Positions 27,001 to 35,506 of a stretch of 64,000 bases of DNA are shown here, piece after piece. The translations under genes and the position numbers were made by a program. This stretch comes from Desertivirga arenae. Its GTDB lineage: Bacteria > Bacteroidota > Bacteroidia > Sphingobacteriales > Sphingobacteriaceae. A model generated the notes under the pieces. That model searched no databases. It was not told the DNA's origin and saw only the letters and a list, made by a program, of their open reading frames with translations. How positions within the stretch are numbered: the first letter of the stretch is position 1; each line of letters opens with the position of its first letter. Location: positions 186,001-250,000 of the forward strand of contig NZ_JAFEWE010000005.1 of the NCBI RefSeq assembly GCF_017355785.1, read 5' to 3'.

Positions 27001-30000
27001 TATCATTACTTGTAAATGTCCAGCGGAAGGTATAAGAAGTTCCAGCGGCAAAACTGTTTACAAACGCTTTTGGATCTGTCTTATCAAAAAAGCCATTGAG
27101 GGCAGGGCTTACTGACCATTCTCCTTTGAAACCCTGAGGGGCAGGATTCGCATTTAGCCTGAAACTAAGTGGGGGAGTACAGAAGTTTTGGTTAACTCCT
27201 GCATTAGGAGCCGTACCAGGTTTAACAACTATCGAATAATCTATAGGTAGTCCATAACACGTCACGTTGCCATAATTATATATAGGAGTAATAGTGAATT
27301 TGGTTGTTAGGTTATCCGGTCCTGAGTTAGCTGTCGAAATAAGTGGAATCTTAGGATCTGTGCCCGAGATTAGGTCTGTGCCCTTGCTTGAGGGATCAAC
27401 AACTCTAAGGTAAGTTATAGATGCTCCATCAGGAAGACTTCCCGCATCTGTTAAAGGGGAAAAGGGTTCGATTTTCTCACCACTACATACCACGCTGGGT
27501 AACGGACTACCCGAAATACTAATAGCTGGGAGGATATGATATTTCACCTCCACCGGTTCTCCGGTACAGATGATACCACTTCCATAATCGTACATGGGAG
27601 TAACTACTACTTTTACTGCTTGTGGTACTTTGGAAGTATTAATAAAAGTGGCGAAGGATGGTATAGCAGGAGTAGTTTTAATTCCATTGATGCTAGAGTT
27701 ATTCGAGTATGGAGAATCAGAACTAAGGTTGAATTTTGTAATAGCACCCGGTTGCGGTATCACAAGAAGGTCAACAGCAGGGGTTGCCGAACTATTACAT
27801 AAATAAAACTCAGTTTTTGCTACCTTTAATTCTGGTTTTTTTCGAACCGTGATAGTTAAAACATTAGAAAGCGCTTCACACGAGTTTTCAATTGCTCTGA
27901 TTTGTACATCTGTGGTTTTCGCTAGACCGATAAGATCTAAAATAGAGGATGACAATGATTGTTCCGCCGACCAATCTTCTCCAATTTCCCTTTTTCTCCA
28001 ATAGTATGTGGCATTTGAATTATAGCCCGTCAATTCCAGTTGCAGATTATCCCCAGCGCAAATGCTGGCGGCACCATTGTTTTTGACAGTTAAAGTTCCA
28101 AGAGATGGAATTGGCTTCACGACTACTGATAATTCATTCGAGCCAAACTCCGTACTTCCACAAGAAATTCCTCCACCTACTACCACTGCCTGAAATGTTG
28201 TGTTCTTGTTTATTACAGTGGTGAAAGTACTTGTTGTATGGTTTATTATTGTCCAATTTGAAGCTCCGGCCTCCTTAGATTTCCAGTGTTTGATAACTCC
28301 ATTATACCCGTCTAAGGTAAGGGTAACCTCAGAACCTGCACAAGGATCCTCAGGACCCTTACTTAAGGTTCCAGATTTGGGGGCAGGGTAGATCGTTATA
28401 GTAATATAGGCGGCCTCCTGACATTCAATTTTACTTAAATTAGCTACCCCCCAGCGGAACTTATATACTGCAGGTCCAGGACCTACTGCCTTCAAACCAT
28501 TTACCGTACAACTAGCGGAACTTGAATTGCTAATTGCAGCAGAAACAGCATTTGTTGCACCCCCAGGAGCTTCAACGCACAGCCAATTCCCTATTTGTCC
28601 AGCTAACACCGGGCTTCCTATAAGCTTGATAGATCTTGGAACTGGGTTAGTTAGATCAAAGCCACAAATTTCTGCATCATTACTACCTAATCCTTCTAAC
28701 GGATCTATAACAGCAGTTACAATAAAACCTTCTCCCACCTCTATCTTTTTCGTAGTAGATTGACCTGGGTTAGCACATTCGTTGCCATGTGTAACTCTCA
28801 AAACATATTTACCCGACTTCTTTATGTTAAGTTCCGGCTGTCGAACATTATCACCATTCGGAAAATCGTAAATAGTTGATGGATTAATTATTGCAGTAAG
28901 ATCCTCATTAAGCAATTCCCACTTGTACGTTGGAGTATTTGAGAACCCATTGATGTCCAACTCCATCTCGGCAGGATCAATTAAAGAGGGTTTACACAAT
29001 ACCAAATTACCTTTCTTGAAACTAACTGTCAGTTCATTAAGGGAAGATGAGATAGTAAGCACCTTAACTGCTTTAATCATCCCACAATTTTGCAGATTTC
29101 CAACACTCAACCTTATCTTATATAATCCGGGCTTGTTAAACTTAATCTGCGAATTGGCACTGGTTGGAGATCCAACAAAAGTATAGGCATTTGGATCAGC
29201 CGGAGAATCCGAGGAATTGTTGTTCAACACTTCCCACTGATAAGAAACAGGCATACAAATACCAGCAAGAGGGGTTGTACTTTCTAGTTTAACAATAGCT
29301 CCAGCACAGTAGTTGTTCGTGGTAATGTTGAAATCAGGCTCGGGTTTAGCCGATACACAAAAATCATATTTTCTTTGAGCAGTACAGGCTCCGGTGGTTC
29401 CTACTAACAAAATTTCATGCTGCCCAGGAGTTAAGAATGTGTATTTAAAAGGTTTTACTACACGGTTTTTGCTTATATCAATTTCGGCAGCTTCAGAACT
29501 CCCATCCACGTACCAATAATAGATTGTTGGTGCATCGCAATTCGTCCCACCATCTGGATTTTCACCCGGCTCGCTTAGGTTATCGAAGGTGAGCTCATTG
29601 CCTACACAAAGACCGTTGGTAGGTACTTTGTAATTGACTATTGGAGGTTTACTTACCTTCGCTGCTTTAACAGTTGGAGTTGGTTCACAAAACGGACTTG
29701 TTCCCAAGATCTCTACCTTGTAGCTATTTGCAAATTTTTGTCCATCAACCCAAAAATCCTTTCCGCAAGAAGACGTATTTTCAGCATAAACATGTGGGAT
29801 AATACCATCTGAGGCAAAATCGCAAATGGTATACTGTTCTATAGTTTCATCTCCCCAGTTTACCCGGTAAGTGTAGCCAGGGTAGTTCTCCAATACCGAT
29901 TGATCACCATCTTTGGTAAATACTAGCTTAAACGGCTCCCTTTTACATTCGTTAGCAGGAATAAGATTTACTGCAAAATTACGTCGGCAATTCAAGATGA

Positions 30001-30724
30001 GATAACTTTTTATTGAGGTAGAGCCATTAGAAGGGTTCGTTGCAGTAAAAACGGCTGTATAGTATCCTTTTCCAACGGGAAGATTAAACTGACCATTAGA
30101 AAATTCAATACTTTTAACTTCCTTAAGTTCGCTGTCATATACCTTTCCGGTAACTTGGGTGCTACCGATAGCATTTATTAAAAGTAAGCTAGCATTATTC
30201 CTATAGTCGCAAAAGCCAAAGGCTGGAATTGAACCAGATGTTTTATCGATACAATCAATATCGATAGTTGCAGGGGCGCCACCAATTACACCAAAAGATG
30301 CTCCTCCTGCTACATTAGCTTCTTTCGCTGGAGATGTAGATCGGACTTTTAATTTATAATTTGATCCTGCGGTTGCGAGAACAGAGCCATTTATAAAAGT
30401 TGTGAAATGGCTTGCCACGGTACCGATCACTTTTTCCTTACCCGCCCCAAAAGTTCCATCTGCACCTGAAATAACAAGCTCAAATTGGTTACCAAGAGCG
30501 AAACATCCCGTAACTTTAATAGGAACAGAAATCTGGCCACCATTAACAAAAACACCCGTGCCCTTATCAAACTCCCCTACCTCCAGTGTCTGTCCCTGCA
30601 CCATCAAAGACAAAAACATGAATAAGCCACACAACAAAGTGTAAAAGGCGCCGTTAGGTTTAATAAAGCAATGCGAAAATAAAAGGTAAAAAGCCTTCAA
30701 TCTAAAATCTTTCAAATTATTCAA
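24020..30724 (-). CDS. Giant PKD-repeat adhesin with T9SS type B sorting domain
   Basis: The 2234-residue secreted protein ends in a gliding-motility-type C-terminal domain (CHU_C, T9SS type B sorting signal; about residues 2145-2234: VPNAFEPGS, SIRVFNRWGEMLWES, GWDGSIKGAPAPQGVYVW). Upstream are many Ig-like and PKD domains. At least five PKD cores are readable: YEWDFNDGTD, YSWDFYGNG, VEWDFGDQG, YEWDFGILGQ and YTWSFGDGK. The N-terminus has a long hydrophobic segment ending LMVQG-QTLEVG, probably the Sec signal. The first codon used here is TTG, and no in-frame ATG occurs before codon 36 (30619), so the true start is uncertain. The cell-surface adhesin role is inferred from architecture and from the PorP/SprF partner gene 2 bp downstream. 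Confidence 0.85.
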   Translation of the reverse strand: MNNLKDFRLKAFYLLFSHCFIKPNGAFYTLLCGLFMFLSLMVQGQTLEVGEFDKGTGVFVNGGQISVPIKVTGCFALGNQFELVISGADGTFGAGKEKVIGTVASHFTTFINGSVLATAGSNYKLKVRSTSPAKEANVAGGASFGVIGGAPATIDIDCIDKTSGSIPAFGFCDYRNNASLLLINAIGSTQVTGKVYDSELKEVKSIEFSNGQFNLPVGKGYYTAVFTATNPSNGSTSIKSYLILNCRRNFAVNLIPANECKREPFKLVFTKDGDQSVLENYPGYTYRVNWGDETIEQYTICDFASDGIIPHVYAENTSSCGKDFWVDGQKFANSYKVEILGTSPFCEPTPTVKAAKVSKPPIVNYKVPTNGLCVGNELTFDNLSEPGENPDGGTNCDAPTIYYWYVDGSSEAAEIDISKNRVVKPFKYTFLTPGQHEILLVGTTGACTAQRKYDFCVSAKPEPDFNITTNNYCAGAIVKLESTTPLAGICMPVSYQWEVLNNNSSDSPADPNAYTFVGSPTSANSQIKFNKPGLYKIRLSVGNLQNCGMIKAVKVLTISSSLNELTVSFKKGNLVLCKPSLIDPAEMELDINGFSNTPTYKWELLNEDLTAIINPSTIYDFPNGDNVRQPELNIKKSGKYVLRVTHGNECANPGQSTTKKIEVGEGFIVTAVIDPLEGLGSNDAEICGFDLTNPVPRSIKLIGSPVLAGQIGNWLCVEAPGGATNAVSAAISNSSSASCTVNGLKAVGPGPAVYKFRWGVANLSKIECQEAAYITITIYPAPKSGTLSKGPEDPCAGSEVTLTLDGYNGVIKHWKSKEAGASNWTIINHTTSTFTTVINKNTTFQAVVVGGGISCGSTEFGSNELSVVVKPIPSLGTLTVKNNGAASICAGDNLQLELTGYNSNATYYWRKREIGEDWSAEQSLSSSILDLIGLAKTTDVQIRAIENSCEALSNVLTITVRKKPELKVAKTEFYLCNSSATPAVDLLVIPQPGAITKFNLSSDSPYSNNSSINGIKTTPAIPSFATFINTSKVPQAVKVVVTPMYDYGSGIICTGEPVEVKYHILPAISISGSPLPSVVCSGEKIEPFSPLTDAGSLPDGASITYLRVVDPSSKGTDLISGTDPKIPLISTANSGPDNLTTKFTITPIYNYGNVTCYGLPIDYSIVVKPGTAPNAGVNQNFCTPPLSFRLNANPAPQGFKGEWSVSPALNGFFDKTDPKAFVNSFAAGTSYTFRWTFTSNDNSCPPMFSEVKINILPKLVADFKFEDDKSKGCNPLDVKIINTSTGVEGIIYKWELDGQFYSNAKDITIPASKLTQLRSFEDAVHKIKLTVSDGFNCSISDKSEDIVVYAKPKAVFVPDKLYGCAILPVTFKNESKVSAFIPTDYTIKVMLGNTVVEEKKTQDFRDIETYKFDVTQTKTFTVKLKVSNACGEDEMSFDVTVYPKTVTAILESDRQIGCAPFTVKFSNNKSFNGKGYEWDFNDGTDIEYTVATEINKPHTFLNAGTYHVKLKVKDDCSTDERELVIVVNESPKALFKLQKDIYCVGEKIGIEKSSQVGVAYSWDFYGNGMFISSPNPDFSYANPGTYTITLKAQRSSPFMEICSDVYSQQVTITSLSVASFVTTAGSINCKPYKLTVQSTSTNAKAVEWDFGDQGDLSNVTTGNTSEHIYTKAGTYTVKMTAYNSEGCISTESQQITVTSGPKVDFIPSSEFICGSSAILSFENKTTSAEAGALKYFWTRNDTEFLGNTRDLGGKLFSYSGSTFPYTDKVQLTVTNLLTGCAETVTKYITYKPLPVADFQLISAQAGCVPLEVKVNNKSKNADAYEWILDGVVIATGTDPQIPPLQTPNKVYKLKLRVLNDNCGNAESPEIAISTYPKPTASFTLQSELGCNGSLVLKVLQNSSLGATTYKWEYDEGPVQTGLIPADRSFGTGDHWVQLTVSNGLCTDVLRKPFKVIDLQKPVIKPSVDAGCRSVTVKFTSTAPDDVSYEWDFGILGQSSLKEPVKVFNYQDGNKPYPVTLTIRYGTCMQQSATRFINVSGPPVADFAVSPDTVIKAPNFTFDFINRSSSDAIRYTWSFGDGKISYEKNPTHKYPAIGRYQVKLTVRNDNGCDSTIIKYVNVETIPCYMQVPNAFEPGSLHPELQTFRPKAQGLTTYSIRVFNRWGEMLWESNKLDETGSPLEGWDGSIKGAPAPQGVYVWEISGSFADGTEWKGMSYGGAKGRKIRNGSVTLIR

Positions 30725-31310
30725 ATCTATTGCAGCAAGGTATCTTTTGAAGATACTTCTCAGCTAATAATAAGATCTGCCCCTCAGATCATCATACAAT
30801 AGCAATTACCTGAATCTTGGTAAATGCTCTAAAATCTCATCAATATTTAAACTTGTTGTTCGAAGGAACAAACAAGAGGGAAAAATATGAAATTCATACG
30901 GTTTATTAAAGCACTATCTTTCATTTACTTCCAACATCCATAATGCCATCAATTACTCCTAGTATATCAGCATATAGATTGCTAAAGATCAAGTGCCTTG
31001 TAAAGTCGACAAACTTGATTTGTAACTTCATATTTTCCCTGAAATTATTAACAAAATAACGGCAAAATCTGAATTAGCAGCAGACCCAGCCAGGAATAGA
31101 AGGCAGTACTTATTGAAGCTGCAAATTCAATATCTTAAAGCTAAAAGTGTATAGGAAATTGCTTCGGCGTTAATTAAACTTATAATTAATACACCTGATA
31201 GCTAACACTCTCACAACACCCTAAAGTTTTTCCTAAAATTTTACTAAAAAATTAATCCTCAGCAACCTTCCAAATTAAAAATCCGTTTAATAAGTACAAA
31301 ATGAATAAGC
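30725..31310. other. 586-bp AT-rich intergenic region
   Basis: This is presumably the promoter region of the adhesin operon. A TAGATTTG octamer lies on the minus strand at 30722-30729, overlapping the annotated start codon. A short hairpin (TTGTTC/GAACAA, loop GAAG) lies at 30856-30871. A broken frame near 31070-31200 on the plus strand reads like a decayed helix-turn-helix protein (see findings). I see no intact gene longer than the microprotein listed next. Confidence 0.5.
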
Positions 31311-31412
31311 ATGATAATAGAAATCACAGTCACTCTTTTCCTTGTAGCTTACCTTTGGATGGGTTATGAATTTGCCACTGCGCCAGTGTTAAAAGACGAG
31401 GAAAATCTCTAG
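31311..31412 (+). CDS. 33-residue membrane microprotein
   Basis: An ATG-initiated 33-codon frame encodes a peptide with one hydrophobic helix: IIEITVTLFLVAYLWMGYEF, then a charged end ATAPVLKDEENL. This is the profile of a single-span membrane microprotein with an N-out or N-in short start and an acidic cytoplasmic tail. The TAG stop shares the palindrome CTAG (31409-31412) with the TAG stop of the convergent DUF502 gene, so the two genes abut exactly. The frame is too short to be called by ordinary gene finders. Support is the composition and the neat abutment only; the family is unrecognised. Confidence 0.45.
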   Translation: MIIEITVTLFLVAYLWMGYEFATAPVLKDEENL

Positions 31413-32002
31413 TCAATACCACTTACTCCTCCAGAAACAACAAACTTCATAGCCTCACTGGCCGACATGTTTAGATGTTTCACTTTGCTGGAATGAACAA
31501 TATAAAGCTGGCCTGCGAAGGAATAGGAAAAAGGGAAGTATACAGCAACTTCACCGGGCAGGTTAATCTTCGTCAGATCCTTACTAGTAACGAAACCAAT
31601 TTGTTTAAGGCCGTTTTCATTCAGCTCAACCAACACCGGTTCATTAAACTTTTTCTCATCCCCAACGAATGCTTCAGTCAAATCCTTTATAGAGGTATAA
31701 AGGAAGTTGAACAACGGAAGTTTTTGAAGCCAACGGTTTATCCAAACTTTAATGGGATCAGTGATAAGATTGGTGACAACTATACCAGCAAATAGGATAA
31801 TTATAACTACAGTTAGAATTCCCAAACCTGGGATATAGATCGGCTTTCCAGTTTCAGGATCTATCCAGAGTGAACTTAGATTAAGAGAGTTATCAATGGA
31901 TGATACAGCCCAATAAATCAAAAAAATAGCAGCAGCGAAAGGAACCACTACTAATAAACCTTTTATAAAGTAGGTAAAGAGTACTCTGAATAATTTATTC
32001 AT
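31409..32002 (-). CDS. DUF502 membrane protein
   Basis: The 197-residue protein has two N-terminal membrane helices (about 5-33 and 60-90 from MNKLFRVLFTYFIKGLLVVVP) and a soluble C-terminal half with GFVTSKDLTKINLPGEVAVYFPFSYSFAG and MSASEAMKFVVSGGVS. Those are the DUF502 landmarks, the last ending with the family-typical SGG. The family is widespread in bacteria and plants (LIKE COV) and has no defined biochemical role. I start it at the ATG at 32002. A TACTTTTG box lies 41 bp upstream. It abuts the 33-codon frame on the other strand through a shared CTAG. Confidence 0.88.
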   Translation of the reverse strand: MNKLFRVLFTYFIKGLLVVVPFAAAIFLIYWAVSSIDNSLNLSSLWIDPETGKPIYIPGLGILTVVIIILFAGIVVTNLITDPIKVWINRWLQKLPLFNFLYTSIKDLTEAFVGDEKKFNEPVLVELNENGLKQIGFVTSKDLTKINLPGEVAVYFPFSYSFAGQLYIVHSSKVKHLNMSASEAMKFVVSGGVSGID

Positions 32003-32042
32003 TTGAAATACCAGATGTAAAATCAGCAAAGCTGGAAAGCAC

Positions 32043-32050
32043 CAAAAGTA
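32043..32050 (-). promoter_or_regulatory. -7 promoter box for DUF502 gene (TACTTTTG)
   Basis: Exact TAnnTTTG match on the minus strand, 40 bp before the DUF502 ATG and downstream of the murF-alr stop. No TTG at the -33 distance was seen. Confidence 0.4.
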
Positions 32051-32064
32051 CTTATTGACAATGG

Positions 32065-34533
32065 CTATTCGTAAAAATAAATTCTTTTTACCCTTTCTGA
32101 CACTCCGGTTAGCACCTCATAAGGAATAGTTTCCAGCTGACTGGCAATATCCTCAACCCGAACAACTTCGTTAAAAACAATCACCTCATCACCCTCGGCT
32201 GCGCTTATCCCCGTTATATTCAGCATGCACATGTCCATACAAATATTTCCGATCGTAGGCACTACCTGTCCGTTCACCATCATCTTACCATTACCGTTAC
32301 CTAACCTTCTGTTATATCCATCGGCATAACCTATTTTCACAGTTGCGATTTTTCCATCTGTTCGGAGTATACCCCTTCTGTTATATCCTACCGAGTCGCC
32401 TGCCTGCAATTCTTTTATTTGAGAGATGCTTGTTTTTAATACTGTAACAGTCTCCAACGGAGACCTCCTATTCTTGTAAGAGCTATCGAATCCATACAAT
32501 CCTATCCCCAATCTCACCATATCCATTTGCGCTTCGGGGTGACGACTAATTCCGGAGGTATTGGAGATATGCCTTATGAAAGAATACTGAAGGGCGCTTT
32601 CCAGCTGTCCCGTCATGTAAGTAAAATCTGCCAATTGATTCTTCGTAAAATCATCAGAGGCCGGATCTTCACTGGCAACCAGGTGAGAAAAAGCACTGAC
32701 AATTTTAAGATAAGAACAGCCCGTTAACTCCTCCACCAGGGCTGTAGTATCTGAAAGCATAAAGCCTAATCTATGCATACCCGTATCAAGCTTAATATGA
32801 ACAGGGTAGTTTTCAATCCCTTTTAATTTAAGCACATTAACGAAATCGCGTAGCACCCGGAAGCTGTATATCTCGGGTTCCAACCCGTGTTCAACCATCA
32901 CATCAAACCCCAGCACATCGGGATTCATTACCATGATCGGCAATGTAATTCCGGCCTTTCTTAATGTAACTCCCTCGTCAGCGTAAGCAACTGCTAAATA
33001 ATCCACCTTGTTAAACTGAAGAAGATTAGCAATTTCAAAGCTTCCACTGCCATAGGAAAAGGCTTTTACCATAACCATCAATTTTACGCCGGGCTTCAAT
33101 TGTGATTTATAATAGTTGAGATTATTTTCCAGGGCATTTAAATTTATTTCTAATACAGTCTCATGAACTTTGTGAGTAAGCATCTTGCTTACTTTTTCAA
33201 ATTCAAAGCTTCTCGCACCCTTCAGTAGAATGGTCTCGTTGAACAGTTTCAGCTCTTCAAGATGATTCAAAAGGTTATTCGTACTCTCAAAAAATACAGT
33301 ATCCTGTTTAAACTTCCCGGCATGCTGACCGATCTCTTTACCCACGCCAATCAGACGGTCGACTCCTTTACTGTCAAGTAGCTGTGCAATGCGCTCATAC
33401 AGATCCTCATGATCTACTCCTGCCTCAAGTATATCAGACAGGATTACTGTCCTTTTCAAGTGCTGATTTTGTTGCTTAAGAAAATCAAGTGCGATTGCAA
33501 GTGAGGATATATCCGCACTGTAGGAATCATCTATAATTGAACAATTGTTAATCCCGTTTTTCAGTTCGAGACGCATTTTAACAGGTTGAAGTTTTTCCAG
33601 CCGTTTATCCGCATCCTCGGGCAGATACCCTAGAGCAAGCATAGTCGCCCAGCAAATAATAGCATTTTCAACCGAAGCCGCATCAATGAAGGGAACCACA
33701 CACTGTACATCCCTGTCGTGGAAAAAGCCGCGAAGGAATAGGTATTTTTCCTCTAAAACCTCCTCGTCAGTAATCTTTAAATCAGCGGGAGAATTCCAGG
33801 CCCATGTAAATTGCTTTTTGCCGGGAATAGTTTTTGTATACCCTTCTAAATATTTCGGGGAGTAGATAAAAAGATCTACATTTTTAAATAATTCTAGTTT
33901 TTCCTCAATTTTCTCAATGCGGTTAGCAAATCCTTCATTATGAGCCTCTCCAATATTTGTTAAAACTCCGATGGTAGGCTTTATAATACTTTCTAAAGAA
34001 GCCATCTCTCCAACCTTCGAAACACCAGCCTCAAATAGCCCCAGAGTTTGCTCTTCAGTCATGGACCAGACAGAAAGTGGCACTCCTATCTGTGAATTAT
34101 AACTTTTAGGACTACGCACAATATTTTTTTCAGGAGCAAGCAATTGATACAACCATTCTTTCACGATAGTTTTCCCGTTACTACCAGTTATGCCAATTAC
34201 AGGATAGGAAAATTGTTGGCGATGAGCGGCAGTAAGTTCTTGCAATGCAATAGTTGTATCGGCGACCAAAAGAAAATTCGCATCTCTGCATCTTTTCAGC
34301 ATACTGGTCTCTGAAGATACAACAAAGTTCCTAACACCCGCTTCGTAGACTTCTGCAATGAAGTCATGACCGTCCCTTCTTCCCCTTAGGGCAAAGAATA
34401 GTGTAGTTTCAACATCAACAAGCTTCCTGCTGTCGAAAGAAATATTTCGTATACCTGCATCTGCGGAACTAATAAAATCCTTAGCCTTAATAATTTGAGA
34501 TACTTCTGTTATCGAATATAATTTATGCTGCAT
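32065..34533 (-). CDS. Bifunctional MurF ligase/alanine racemase
   Basis: The 822-residue fusion makes two consecutive contributions to peptidoglycan. The N-terminal half is UDP-MurNAc-tripeptide:D-Ala-D-Ala ligase (MurF) with the ATP P-loop GITGSNGKTIVKEW near residue 118. The C-terminal half (from about residue 460) is alanine racemase, with the PLP lysine in VMVKAFSYGSG (about 490), the catalytic Tyr in VGYNRRG (about 718), and the CMDMCMLNITG signature. The C-terminus VSERVKRIYF closes the racemase barrel domain. The same fusion is known across Bacteroidota, so it is genuine and not an assembly error. It diverges from recX across 63 bp. Confidence 0.95.
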   Translation of the reverse strand: MQHKLYSITEVSQIIKAKDFISSADAGIRNISFDSRKLVDVETTLFFALRGRRDGHDFIAEVYEAGVRNFVVSSETSMLKRCRDANFLLVADTTIALQELTAAHRQQFSYPVIGITGSNGKTIVKEWLYQLLAPEKNIVRSPKSYNSQIGVPLSVWSMTEEQTLGLFEAGVSKVGEMASLESIIKPTIGVLTNIGEAHNEGFANRIEKIEEKLELFKNVDLFIYSPKYLEGYTKTIPGKKQFTWAWNSPADLKITDEEVLEEKYLFLRGFFHDRDVQCVVPFIDAASVENAIICWATMLALGYLPEDADKRLEKLQPVKMRLELKNGINNCSIIDDSYSADISSLAIALDFLKQQNQHLKRTVILSDILEAGVDHEDLYERIAQLLDSKGVDRLIGVGKEIGQHAGKFKQDTVFFESTNNLLNHLEELKLFNETILLKGARSFEFEKVSKMLTHKVHETVLEINLNALENNLNYYKSQLKPGVKLMVMVKAFSYGSGSFEIANLLQFNKVDYLAVAYADEGVTLRKAGITLPIMVMNPDVLGFDVMVEHGLEPEIYSFRVLRDFVNVLKLKGIENYPVHIKLDTGMHRLGFMLSDTTALVEELTGCSYLKIVSAFSHLVASEDPASDDFTKNQLADFTYMTGQLESALQYSFIRHISNTSGISRHPEAQMDMVRLGIGLYGFDSSYKNRRSPLETVTVLKTSISQIKELQAGDSVGYNRRGILRTDGKIATVKIGYADGYNRRLGNGNGKMMVNGQVVPTIGNICMDMCMLNITGISAAEGDEVIVFNEVVRVEDIASQLETIPYEVLTGVSERVKRIYFYE

Positions 34534-34596
34534 TGGCCGCTAATTTCTTTATTTTTTTAGTATTTGGTGCTAATTTTACCAATTAGAATTCTTGTT

Positions 34597-35070
34597 GTGA
34601 AATCAGAAAAAATCAGGCCATTGGATAAGAAGGACGCACTCTTGAAGGTAGAACACTTTTGTGCCTACCAGGAGCGGTCGCATCAGGAAGTCCGGGATAA
34701 GCTCTATTCTTACGGCTTGATAACTCCAGATGTTGAGGAGTTGATTTCACAGTTGATTGAAAATAACTTTCTGAATGAAGAACGTTTTGCTATTGCTTAT
34801 GCAAACGGAAAATTCAGAATGAAAGGCTGGGGTAAATTAAAGATTAAACAGGGACTTAAATTGAAACACGTGTCACCTAAGTTAATTGAACTTGCTTTAA
34901 GGCAGCTTCAGGAAGATGAATATTTAGGTAAACTGAAGGATATTCTTGAAAAAAAAGACGCTCTATTGAAAGAACCTAATACTTTCCACCGGAAACAAAA
35001 GCTTATTAACTTCGCTCTTTCCAAAGGGTATGAAAAAGATCTCATACTGGACTTATTGACTATCAAATAA
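34597..35070 (+). CDS. recX: Regulatory protein RecX
   Basis: The protein restrains RecA filaments. Its tandem three-helix repeats are visible: LLKVEHFCAYQERSHQEVRDKL, LISQLIENNFLNEERFAIAYANGKFRMKGWGKLKIKQGL (both as landmarks) and a third repeat near the C-terminus with KLINFALSKGYEKDLILDLL. I place the start at GTG 34597 (MKSEKIRPLDKKDALLK, 157 residues). The longer reading from TTG 34564 would add a hydrophobic stretch unlike the family, and no ATG occurs in this region. recA is not in the window. It diverges from murF-alr and precedes the tRNA pair. Confidence 0.85.
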   Translation: MKSEKIRPLDKKDALLKVEHFCAYQERSHQEVRDKLYSYGLITPDVEELISQLIENNFLNEERFAIAYANGKFRMKGWGKLKIKQGLKLKHVSPKLIELALRQLQEDEYLGKLKDILEKKDALLKEPNTFHRKQKLINFALSKGYEKDLILDLLTIK

Positions 35071-35104
35071 TTACCGGTTTTTTTAAAAAAATATCAAAAA
35101 AATA

Positions 35105-35134
35105 TTGACAGAAGTGCATTTCTGTCTATATTTG
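35105..35134 (+). promoter_or_regulatory. Strong promoter for the tRNA operon
   Basis: TTGACA at 35105-35110 and TATATTTG at 35127-35134 are separated so that TTG and TA are exactly 19 nt apart. This is the best match to the Bacteroidota TTG-N19-TAnnTTTG promoter in this part of the window. The tRNA-Gly starts about 40 nt downstream. Confidence 0.85.
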
Positions 35135-35173
35135 CATCACCAAAACGCAAGAGCAATAGGCTCAAAACAAAAT

Positions 35174-35246
35174 GCGAAAGTAGCTCAGTTGGTAGAGCAC
35201 AACCTTGCCAAGGTTGGGGTCGCGAGTTCGAATCTCGTCTTTCGCT
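35174..35246 (+). tRNA. tRNA-Gly (anticodon GCC)
   Basis: A complete 73-nt cloverleaf: acceptor GCGAAAG/CTTTCGC, D-arm with AGCTCAGTTGGTAGAGC, anticodon stem CAACC/GGTTG with loop TTGCCAA (anticodon GCC at 35207-35209), and T-arm GCGAGTTCGAATCTCGT. The discriminator is T and the 3' CCA is not encoded, so CCA-adding enzyme is needed. Confidence 0.97.
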
Positions 35247-35318
35247 CTAGAATCCCTTCTCAAACGAGAAGGGATTTAAATTTTAAAAAGGTTCTATTCT
35301 CTTTATTGAGAAATACCT

Positions 35319-35407
35319 GCTCGGGTGGTGGAACTGGTAGACACGCAGGACTTAAAATCCTGTGACCCTTAAAGGTCGTGCGGGTTCGATTCCCGCCCCG
35401 AGTACCA
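35319..35407 (+). tRNA. tRNA-Leu (anticodon TAA)
   Basis: A class II tRNA with acceptor GCTCGGG/CCCGAGT (G-T pair at position 1-72), anticodon stem CAGGA/TCCTG, loop CTTAAAA (anticodon TAA at 35353-35355), a long variable arm, and T-arm GCGGG/CCCGC around TTCGATT. Unlike its upstream neighbour it encodes CCA (35405-35407). Confidence 0.96.
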
Positions 35408-35411
35408 GTAG

Positions 35412-35445
35412 AACGGGAAAGTTTGATAAAACAAGCTTTCCCGTT
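35412..35445 (+). terminator. Terminator of the tRNA operon
   Basis: A 14-bp stem (AACGGGAAAGTTTG with CAAGCTTTCCCGTT, one T-G pair) surrounds a 6-nt loop and runs into TTTTT, 5 nt after the tRNA-Leu CCA. Confidence 0.92.
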
Positions 35446-35506
35446 TTTATTTTAAACGCCTTTTCATTTCTCCTGGCAGTAAATTGGAATTCTTGTGTGT
35501 GTGTAT

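Noticed and set aside
26231-29186. Several 60-120-residue plus-strand frames inside the adhesin gene
   Set aside because: They are antisense shadows of the long adhesin frame, without family resemblance.
32065-34533. Possible assembly fusion of murF and alr
   Set aside because: The fused enzyme is a known and widespread Bacteroidota form with both active sites complete.
35105-35365. 86-residue plus-strand reading frame spanning both tRNAs
   Set aside because: It runs straight through two well-formed tRNA cloverleafs and has no protein-like composition.
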